A stretch of 64,000 nucleotides of DNA from the NCBI GenBank assembly GCA_014529385.2, contig CM043942.1:107215141-107279140 (forward strand). Direction: 5' to 3'. This stretch comes from Adiantum capillus-veneris (taxonomy: Eukaryota; Streptophyta; Polypodiopsida; Polypodiales; Pteridaceae). The first letter of the stretch is position 1; each line of letters opens with the position of its first letter. Shown here one piece after another: positions 55,790 to 64,000 of this stretch. The notes beneath the pieces were generated by a model. The model saw only the letters and a program-made list of their open reading frames with translations. It was not told the DNA's origin and made no database searches. The position numbers and the translations under genes are program-made.

Positions 55790-57103
55790 ATGGATGATGA
55801 GGAGTTTCTTTCTTCTTTGTCACCGCAGCAGAGACAGTGGTACGTGGAGCGTCATCGCTCTGGCGCATCATCGCGCGTTCCTACACCATCCGCATCTCCC
55901 TCTCTTTCGGAGCATTCGGCGCGCTCCGAAGCTTCGGCGTCGACGAGACGAGCGTCACACTCTTCTAGACACCGGCGCTCTAGTGGTGGCGGTGGCGGTT
56001 GTTGTGGGGATTCCGCCACCGATGCCTCCACACCGCCTCGTGTTCGACGAGGCTCTTTACCCTCCCCTTCTTTGCCCGCCCCCACACCAGCCACAGCATC
56101 GCCGTCTACGCCAGGTTTTGCACGGCTGACTGTTCCTAGAAGCTACACACCTCTACCTACTCCGCCAGGAGCCACCCCACTCGACACTCCTCGCTTCGGG
56201 GCCCAGACGCCGGTGGAGACACCTGACGTCCGTACCCCCATCGACACGCCGCTAGAGACCCCTGCCGGGACACCCAGGTTCACGCGTCACCGGCCAGAGG
56301 GCTTGCCTTACTCCGTCGACATCAGCGGCGGCATCATCATGGATGATGACGGCAAGAAGGTGATCTCGCGCATGCGTGGTCTTTGCTCTCAGCTGTTTAG
56401 ACACTATATACTAAACAAATGGAGTGAAGTACCAAGTGATTTAAAAAACAGAGTCATCAGCATACTTCATGATGAGTTTCCCGTTCCAACACGGGATCAG
56501 CGCTTCAATGAAGACCTGATGAAGATTCGAATGCGCGAATACTGCAAACACAAGCGTTTCGAAGTGCAAAAAGCAATTAAGAATGGGTGGAATAGGCCAG
56601 ATTGGCTGGCCAAAGAAGATTGGAAGAATGCGAAGAAAGCAGCGCGCGAGAATCCCGACAAGTGGAAGCAACAAAAGGATGCAGCCAGAGCGCGAGTAGA
56701 GGCAGGGAGCTCGCACCACTTGGGGAGCGGTGGATGGGCATCATTTGAGGCCGATTTTGTAAGTCTTTTCACATTGCTCTTTATGCATGTTCGATAGTTT
56801 AGGGTTTATGAGTTTTTTAGTTCTAACATAATGAAATCTTTGTATGTTTTGACAGTGGTCGATGACAGGACGTGATCCCACACCGTACGAGCGCGAGTAC
56901 GCAGGCAGGAAGGGCTTAAACGCCCTGATGGACATTCTCAGTTCTCGCGGCGGCATGGTTAGTATTAGGGTTTACTCTTTTTTATTTTTTGTATTGTTTT
57001 ATAAATGTCGTTATATGTTTATACTTACTGAAAACTGTCTTATTGTCTTTTTTTGCAGAATCCGACAGATACGCCGCTTGGACGCGATGAGACGTCTGAT
57101 TAG
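55790..57103 (+). CDS. Second CACTA protein (Transposase_24-like), three exons, intact (371 aa)
   Basis: Exons 55790-56758, 56856-56957 and 57059-57103 total 1116 nt in frame. I chose the start MDDEEFLSSLSPQQRQWYVE because AATGCAG|GT just before it looks like a splice acceptor from a non-coding exon. Residues 20-170 are Ser/Pro/Thr-rich with a short poly-Gly run and TP repeats (TPVETPDVRTPIDTPLETP). The C-terminal half is charged and helical: SQLFRHYILNKWSEVPSDLK, RFEVQKAIKNGWNRPDWLAK, then WSMTGRDPTPYEREYAGRKG. This arrangement matches plant Ptta/En/Spm (Transposase_24) proteins. By analogy to TNPA it may bind the subterminal motifs; that role is inferred. Confidence 0.85.
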
Positions 57104-57468
57104 ACGACGTCAGTTTAGCCGTAGCTAGATAGCATTAGTTTAGGGTTTCTCATAGCTTATGTATCATGAGACGGATTTTATACGTCTTTTTGAACCATGT
57201 ATATTATTACATTTGTCACCGCAATTCCTTTTGCCAATCAATTCTTTATGCCTATGATGTTGTACAATTGTCATTATTACATTTGCCAATCAATTCAGTT
57301 TGTCTATGATGTGTACAATTGTCAATTTTGCAAACAATGCGTCTTGTGGGTGACTATTTTGGGTCTATTATTTACCTTTGCACTTTTTTTAAAAAGTGAA
57401 TCAAGTACAATATGGTTGATGGGTGGCAGGGCATTCAATGTCCTGCCACCAAAAAAATATTCTCTCAG
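57104..57468. other. 3' region between the second gene and the right array
   Basis: AT-rich, with TTTGCCAATCAATTC and related strings repeated (57229, 57281) and CAATTGTCA repeated (57265, 57316). No gene. Confidence 0.6.
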
Positions 57469-57725
57469 GCGTCGCTATAAGCGTCGCTATTTATGGCTCT
57501 GTAGCGTCGCTATATGCGTCGCTATACTCTTCTGTGACAGCGTCGCTAAAAGCGTCGCTATAGGCGTCGCTATGAGCGTCGCTATATAGCGACGCCGATA
57601 GCGACGCTTATAGCGACGGCTATAGCGACGCTTATAGCGACGCTCTCGTAGCGACGCTTTTAGCGACGCTTATAGCGACGCCGGGGGTTATAAAAACCCA
57701 ATGTATTTCCGTCGCTAAGAGCGTC
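57469..57725. repeat. Right subterminal array (GCGTCGCTAT family)
   Basis: About twenty motif copies: GCGTCGCTATA-type from 57470 to about 57584, then the reverse TATAGCGACGC from about 57585 to 57690, meeting at CGTCGCTATATAGCGACG, so the array is a large inverted repeat. CGTCGCTAAGAGCGTCAC follows near the end. Confidence 0.92.
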
Positions 57726-57739
57726 ACAAGAACACATAA

Positions 57740-57751
57740 CCTCTTGTAGTG
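57740..57751 (-). repeat. CACTA right terminal inverted repeat
   Basis: CCTCTTGTAGTG, followed by CAT. Confidence 0.95.
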
Positions 57752-57754
57752 CAT

Positions 57755-57974
57755 GCACGGTCTGCGAACAGACTCACAAAAGTGTCAGATCACTTCCTAA
57801 TCTAGCTGAACTGAACTGAAATGAACCCATGTCATGAAGTAGCTTGTCCATGTACACAAGGTTAGATGTGCACGTGACATCCCCTCCTTTTCAAAGTGAG
57901 GTACTGGTAACGAACTGTATTGTATCAAGGGAGATCACATGTTATGGAATTGATATCTTATTATTTATTGCAGC
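57755..57974. other. Flank between CACTA and the LARD-like element
   Basis: Continuation of the pre-insertion sequence (GTCTGGACAT joined to GCACGGTCTG). No feature seen. Confidence 0.5.
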
Positions 57975-58417
57975 TGTGACAGGTAGAAAAGGCATGAATG
58001 AGCTAAGGTATTGCAAAAGGATATCATATTTTATGTACATTTTATTATTCAAGTGCTCTGTATGAGCTTTGGCCATTTATGATCGGCCGGCTAGTTTATA
58101 ATCACTTTGACCATTCAAGAATCTATAAATTAAATACGTGCAAGAGGGAAACGGTCACTCTTGCACGGGGGGAGATTGCACCCAATTTCTGCGTTGCTCT
58201 TCTCATCTCTCCTCTCTTCCCACTGGCCGTGCCAACATAGCACTCCGCTCTAGGAGGTGCGCTTGCACGTGCTCTCTCCCGCTCTTTGTCTCTCTTTGTC
58301 GTGTACAATATCGATTATGGTTATTCGATTTATCAGGTATGCAGATTCATGGTTTTATTGCTCGTAGCATGTCGTTCTCGATATTTTGCAGGGCCACCGC
58401 ATTCGCCGTCTATAGCA
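57975..58417 (+). repeat. 5' LTR of the LARD-like element
   Basis: 443 bp, including GAATCTATAAATTAAATACG (TATA-like, 58121) and the block CTCTAGGAGGTGCGCTTGCA. The matching copy starts at 63181. Confidence 0.85.
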
Positions 58418-58418
58418 G

Positions 58419-58430
58419 TGGTATCAGAGC
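58419..58430 (+). other. Primer binding site, initiator tRNA-Met
   Basis: TGGTATCAGAGC is one base after the LTR end; a perfect match. Confidence 0.9.
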
Positions 58431-61400
58431 GTGGGCTACGCTCCGAGACTAAAGGAATTTGACAAATAGCAGCTAAGAAATTTTCTTTTCTTTGGTAGAT
58501 TCCGTTAATTGCTTCAATTAGTGTTGATTGTATGCATAATTATTGATATCTAGATTTAAAGAAAGTTCTTTCTTTATTGTTATAATACAGTGATTGTTAG
58601 TGTAGACATTGTGTTAATTAAACATAATAATAAAATGGATTAAACTAAAGCATATGGGGATACTCAATTACGAAAAAGAGAAACATTACATAGCATTAGA
58701 CAGGCTATTACAAAGAGCAGAATCTTGTTCAAGAAGACTCGGCTACAATTCACATCATAGGATAATGAGGAGGAGTTTTAAGATAGTAGAAAAGTCGAAC
58801 CTAAAAGAGATTAGAGAAAGAGGAAGAGTAATAATCCCAAGTGAACCTTTGCACTATGCTCGGGCTTGATCAAGGAGTGGATGAAGAAGAAGGGAGAGAG
58901 TTATTAGTACAAATGCTTAGAGAAAAAATGAAAAGAATAAGATGCATTATTTTATGCTTTTTATGCACCTTTCTTGGCTATGCGTAGAGCTACACTTGAA
59001 TCCACCTTACCTCACACGTACATTACCTTCCTTGGCTATAATAACTCCACTAGGATGCCTTGATCGCTTCGTGTTGCGTGATGCCTTCCCATTCTCTCTC
59101 GCTTATTTTCTCTTCACATGTCGCAGTGGCTAGTGTAGTAAGCTGGAAGCAAGCACATCTAGCTGAGAACGCCAACGATCAATTTTCTGAACATCCCTGC
59201 AAGCTATTGTTCTCCACAATTGCTTGTCATCAATACCCGCTCATGTTGTCGTTACAACACTCTCATCACCATTACAACTAATATCAACAGTTGAGGGTCA
59301 GCATGATTAGCTCCCACCAAACCCGCTTGACATCTCTGCACTCTCGCCCCCCCAACTCAATTACAGCCATCCAAATAACTCACCCACAAACACGTCCGTA
59401 CTACGTGCAGGGAGTGCCCTCAATCAACACCTACTCGACTTGACCCCACAAGCAGGCTGTTCTGCCATCTAGAGATGGCCAACATGCAACTCATCGTTTT
59501 GCACAACCACCCGCCTCTGCATCATGAAAAGCAGGCTGGCACCCACCCACAAAAACACACACACACAGTTTTTGCCTATGGTGCACGACTACCGCATGCA
59601 TGGAAAAATTTTACACCCCACTCTCCCTTGACGTCGGCTGCAAGCCATCTCTCTCTCCCTCTCTCCCGCTAGCTAGCCAACCATAACCCAACCATCTCTC
59701 TCTCTCTTTCTTTTTGCCCACTCCCGTGCGGCTATGACCGTCTGCCAACCCACACACACACATAACTGGTAGACGATCATTTCTCTCCACAGCTCGACTA
59801 CAACTCTCTCTCTCTCTCTGGTCGAATACCTTCTAGCCGTCTTTCCCTCCAGTCTCGTTCACCCAAAAGGCTTGCATACCACTCAAAACTCTCTCTCCAT
59901 GACGAGCACACTGCAGCGCCTTCACCTTTTCTCTCTATTGAGCACCCACACCAAGGTTGATTCCTACCTTCTCCCCTTCTCCTACTGGAAGCTTCGACAC
60001 TGCGCTCACCTTTCCCAAACTTATCAACCACTTTTACTGACGAGCTGGAGGTTCATCGAGCTTGCCAGAGGTCATTGCACATAGGTGATACTCTCTCGCG
60101 GAAGTTCTCCCTGAGGTATCTGCCAGTGCACTTGATGACTTCATGGTGAGGGAGGAGTCAGAGCATTTCCGGCCAGGCCTTTGCAGGCTCAAGCGGTTGG
60201 CCGGTTGCAGGTTGCACAAAAGCTGAATGCTGCAGAAAAGTGGGGAGTTCCAGTTGAAGAGGGTGGCCTCGACACAGCAAAAAACAGGGCTGCATACTGG
60301 CTATAGAGGGCGCTCACCTGAGGGGGTGCATGAGACGGGCCATGAGCCGCACTGAAGGCTTAAGAACACAAGATGGTGCTTTGCGTAGCATCTGCTTAGA
60401 GGAGCTGATAGTGTGAAGTAAGCTGCCACCCGACAAGACGGTTGGTGTGGAGAGGGAGAGACTAGAGAGCACGGCAGGACAACTCAGGGCTTTCCGAGCA
60501 CTGCAGGAGGGGATATGAGCATTGCGACAGTTGCACCATGCTACTGTTGCATATGATGACGAGGATGCGGGAACGAGGCCGGCACAACAAAAGGGCGAGG
60601 ACATGGAATTTAGCTGAGAAAGCTCTCAAGAAGTCAATGATCTCTCTCTGTGAGATCGAATGTCGTCCATTGTCTCATCTCCTCACAAGCCTCTCCTTGT
60701 GTCTACGCACATACAACAAAAAAATAAAAAATAAAAAAATAAAATAGAAAAACAAAAACAAAAAAACCCGACCTGAAGAATCTCTGATCCTGATATCTCA
60801 TGACTTTCGTCAATGGTCCGAAGCTCTTTTTGGACACACAATGAAATTGGACTCATATCTCATAGTATACTGAATAATGACATATGTAATGTAACTCTAT
60901 GTTTGGCTGTATATGGCACAACTTGCAAATCCTAGCCTCCGCTAATATTCCACCCCTCCCCTTGTGGTACTGATTATGGCAATTGTCGCGACAAGACATT
61001 TAACCTCATAATGGTTGACTACCCATAGTGAAGTTGTTTTCTACGTCAAACATCTACTCTATAATTTGAATTATAGATTACTGATGTAAACTACCACCCA
61101 CTTTTGGCATTAACAACTGTCTTTACAGGCCATTACAAAAAATATTGGACTCATCATTCCAAGATCCTTACAGATCAATTTGTTCGACGTAGGTTCTCTT
61201 TAAACTTCAGTTTTCTCAATAAGGACTTTCAAGTGTTTATACATACTTGCCTGCATCTAACACAAAATCATATTTAGTGCTTTGTCCTTGAGAAGCCCTT
61301 TTGCAGTTGAAGCCCACTACAATGCTATCATATCAAAGGACCTTCAGGTATAAAATTTTTCATTGCATTTCGATCATATACTTTTAGTAGGATCTCTCTA

Positions 61401-62510
61401 TCGTCTTTGATCTATTGTAATTCATAACCAATGTCTTAGATTAATGTCAATTGTCAACAGTACCTCTCGTAGCACATGATTCTCGCATCCTTTACACTTT
61501 CTAGCAATCTTGTTCTCATTATATTTTCACTTGTTGGTGAATGATTTTAATTAGCACAAGCTGGTACACAATGTTCTGTGCTCATACTCCTATTGTCAGC
61601 TTGCTCGGTAATCACTCTTTGCAACTTCATCTAATTACGACCTAGCTCTATTGCATGCTCTTTCTGAGATTAATCCTTGTATCAATCAACATTGTCAAAT
61701 ATCCTGCATTATTAATTAGGGACTTAAAATTTGTTAGACTTCTCAAACTGTGAAGATTTTGTGGGTTTTCTCCTTTTCGAATAGCTCATTGTTACATTTT
61801 ACTAGTTGATGTATATTAGCGCTGCTCCACAGCATTATCTTGAGTTCGCTTATCACAATTTTAAGGAAATAAATGTATCTGTCTTGCTTGATCATAATCA
61901 AATGATTTTTATCATGATCTTCATTTGTTTTTGTTACATTTCTCTAACTCATCTAAGGATTCACAAAAACCTATCCAGACCATAATGCGAGGACATCAGA
62001 TAAGTAATCTCTTTACTTTGCAAACTCATTTTTTTTCATCTCCAGTAACCATATCCTAACCATATTTTACCCCATTTTATGATACCCCCCCTACCCTGTT
62101 ATCAAACCTTATTATTTTTTGCTTGACTATACTAACTCTGTCATGCAAGCTTGTGCCAAAATCCTTGTTGTGTTTACTAATACCATTCCCAAAAACAAAC
62201 ACAACTTTCTCGACATGCATACTCGGGTAGCCACTCCGGATCGTGCTGGTATGTACCTCGAATACGTCAATCCTCATTTCTATGCATTTTATTTAAGTTG
62301 AATACTCAAACATTGCAAATATTGTATTCAAAGGAATTTTTGTTGAGATGATTTGTCAGTAAGCTATGCAGCTACTCATGCGAGCTAAGGAGCTCAGGGA
62401 TAGTGCACAAGCATCTGTAAATCCTTTGATGATCTACTGCACTCTGATATCGACAACGTAGTGATTTTTTTTTCTCCTTTATGTCTTGTCTAGTCCATTG
62501 GTCACATGCA
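58431..62510. other. Non-coding interior of the LARD-like element
   Basis: Low-complexity CT/CA tracts lie at 59540-59830 and an A-rich tract at 60715-60768. The longest frames (58654-58869, 60314-60604 minus) match nothing I know. The CT-rich 59650-59830 part may be leader-like. No gag or pol motif was found in either strand. Confidence 0.5.
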
Positions 62511-62513
62511 CAT

Positions 62514-62740
62514 AGATCCGCCGATTTAGGCAGTGTGTAATTGCTCATCTTCGTGTAGATTCGCCGATTTAGGCAACACCAATTATCTGTGCAGATCCGC
62601 CGATTTAGGCAGCACATTGACAAATTGCAGATCTATTCACAATGGTAAATGCAGATCCGCCGATATAGGCAGCATTAGTGCAGATTCGCCGATCTAGGCA
62701 GCACGTCTTATTGCTGTAGATTCCCCGATTTAGGCAATAC
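62514..62740 (+). repeat. Six spaced GATCCGCCGATTTAGGCAG units
   Basis: Copies start near 62514, 62558, 62595, 62653, 62683 and 62718. They vary as GATTCGCCGATTTAGGCAA, GATCCGCCGATATAGGCAG, GATTCGCCGATCTAGGCAG and GATTCCCCGATTTAGGCAA, with dissimilar spacers of 11-39 bp. Confidence 0.88.
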
Positions 62741-63180
62741 CAATCACAAAATCATGCTACAGTGGCTGGCCACCACTGTAACTGGTATGATTTTGTTACC
62801 CGGGTACATAATAAAAGTGATTTTGATTTGGACTTATATTGTGGAATTGGAATTGGATTAGGATTTGGTATCTGGTGATTATTACGGCAGTGTTTATGTG
62901 ATGAGACTTGATATTATGAGAATTGATTTTGATGAGTGTGACCAATGACATCCCGATTCATCACGGTATGACATATACTGCTTATTCTAGTGGTATGGGA
63001 CACTAGAATAGGTAGTATGTGGATGACGGCGAGCATAAGCTAATGTTGTTTAGTTTCATAAATTTTTCTTTCATTATGTGATGTTTTTGACACAACATAC
63101 TAATCACTATTTTTGACAAGTATTGTTTGCAGATTTTTATCTTCGCAACTGAGGACAGTTGCTTTCCAACAGAGAGCAGC
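62741..63180. other. 3' interior of the LARD-like element
   Basis: AT-rich, no gene. AACAGAGAGCAGC (63168-63180) directly before the 3' LTR is a weak purine tract. Confidence 0.45.
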
Positions 63181-63609
63181 TGTGACAGGTAGAAAAGGCT
63201 TGACCGAGCTAAGCTATTGCAAAAGGATATCATATTTTATGTACATTTTATTATTCAAGTGCTCTTTAATATGAGCTTTGGCCGTTTATGACCGGCCTGC
63301 CAGTTTGTACTCACTTTGACCATTCAAGAATCTATAAATTAAATACGTGCAAGAGGGAAACGTTCACTCTTGCACGGGGGGAGATTGCACCCAGTGTCTA
63401 CGTTGCTCTTCCCACTCGCCGTGCCAACGTAGCACTCCGCTCTAGGAGGTGCGCTTGCACGTGCTCTCTCCCGCTCTTTGTCTCTCTTTGTCGTGTACAA
63501 TATCGATTATGGTTATTCGATTTATCAGGTATGCAGATTCATGGTTTTATTGCTCGTAGCATGTTGTTCTCGATATTTTGTAGGGTCACCGCATTCGTCG
63601 TTTGTAGCA
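63181..63609 (+). repeat. 3' LTR of the LARD-like element
   Basis: 429 bp. It lacks the CTTCTCATCTCTCCT segment present in the 5' copy at 58178-58200 but is otherwise collinear. Confidence 0.85.
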
Positions 63610-63961
63610 TCACCAACAACGTCTGGAATCCTGGAAAAGACTCTTTGCTGGCCCACTCTGATGTGTGGGTCATGCAATACTTGAACTTCATAAAGGTTTG
63701 CAATGCTTGCTTCTTTGGGCCGCGCGGAAAGCGACACAAAGTCATTTGTGGCTCCTTCAATGCTTCAACTTCGTCTATAGTCATGCGTCTACCTTCTTCA
63801 AGAATCTCCGAGGATGAAAATTCTTGAAACCACTTCCAACACAAAAACATGAACATACCCATTCCATGTAAAGTGACTCGTAAAATTCTAGTCTTTCGAA
63901 AAGACTTTGCATGCAATGGAGATGAACATAGAGATAGAGTGCCAAACCGTTCATCAAACAC
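63610..63961 (-). other. Open frame on the minus strand, unrecognised
   Basis: A frame from 63961 leftwards reads MFDERFGTLSLCSSPLHAKS ... EEGRRMTIDEVEALKEPQMT ... and runs into the LTR at 63609, so it is at most the interrupted part of something older. I recognise no domain. It may be a gag-like remnant or chance. Confidence 0.25.
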
Positions 63962-64000
63962 ACAAAAACAATGGGGTTGAATCTTGACTTTCTGATCTAA

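Larger units (their letters stand above)
50014..57751 (+). mobile_element. Complete CACTA (En/Spm) DNA transposon, 7738 bp
   Basis: The terminal inverted repeats are CACTACAAGAGG at 50014-50025 and CCTCTTGTAGTG at 57740-57751. A 3-bp target duplication CAT lies at 50011-50013 and 57752-57754. Subterminal arrays of GCGTCGCTAT(A/G)A motifs stand at both ends. Inside are a six-exon TNP2-type transposase gene and a three-exon second gene, both open with consensus splice sites. Everything needed for autonomous transposition appears to be present. Confidence 0.95.
57975..63609 (+). mobile_element. LARD-like LTR element without pol, 5.6 kb
   Basis: LTRs at 57975-58417 and 63181-63609 are near-identical over most of their length (TGTGACAGGTAGAAAAGG...TAGCA). 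A perfect primer site follows the left LTR. The roughly 4.8-kb interior shows no gag, RT or integrase. I could not confirm a target duplication (GCAGC left, TCACC right), so the two LTRs may come from different insertions or from recombination. Confidence 0.65.

Noticed and set aside
55852-56094. Minus-strand 80-aa ORF
   Set aside because: It is a shadow of the S/P-rich exon of the second CACTA gene on the plus strand.
62514-62740. CRISPR array
   Set aside because: Repeats of about 20 bp with irregular 11-39 bp spacers, varying repeat sequence and no cas genes, in a plant retroelement.
57975-63609. Confirmed target duplication for the LARD-like element
   Set aside because: The bases flanking the LTRs (GCAGC and TCACC) do not match, so I left the element boundary as probable only.

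Overview
This window looks like an intergenic, transposon-dense block of a plant nuclear genome. Evidence: Ty3/gypsy and Ty1/copia elements primed by initiator tRNA-Met, a Tat-lineage element with a second (archaeal-type) RNase H, an L1-type LINE, a tRNA-derived SINE and a complete CACTA element. I found no convincing host gene, rRNA, true tRNA or CRISPR array. The species cannot be named from the sequence.

Layout. 1-6245: a decayed minus-strand Ty3 element (left LTR cut by the window edge, right LTR 5526-6245). 6305-6506: an LTR fragment. About 6.5-19.34 kb: a plus-strand Tat-lineage element whose pol is split by a complete nested chromovirus (11303-17379, target duplication TAAAT); the Tat element is cut off inside integrase. 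19.34-22.35 kb: a minus-strand protease remnant and LTR-like DNA. 22.35-36.98 kb is a three-level nest: a minus-strand Ty3 gag/protease remnant is split by a 1.3-kb TTAA-flanked transposon (copy A), which is split by a 10.66-kb chromovirus (22581-33237, target duplication ATATA). 36.98-43.8 kb: a minus-strand copia pol is split by an L1-type LINE and by two more copies of the TTAA transposon (B and C). 43.8-50.0 kb: LTR fragments, a SINE and a LINE 3' remnant. 50014-57751: a CACTA element flanked by CAT on both sides, with two spliced genes that read open from end to end. 57975-63609: two similar LTRs around about 4.8 kb with no recognisable pol (a LARD-like element).

The observations I rate highest are these. 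(1) The 10.66-kb chromovirus carries a 47-codon open leader inside its LTR. It ends in a splice donor that is in phase both with gag-pol and with an unrecognised 167-codon accessory ORF, which suggests alternative splicing from an LTR-encoded start. (2) The 1.3-kb non-autonomous family inserts at TTAA and its tip resembles a piggyBac terminus; empty sites can be read from interrupted coding sequence. (3) The CACTA element is apparently intact and has long subterminal arrays of GCGTCGCTATAA-like motifs. (4) Nonsense codons in several elements look like CGA to TGA changes, as expected from cytosine methylation and deamination.
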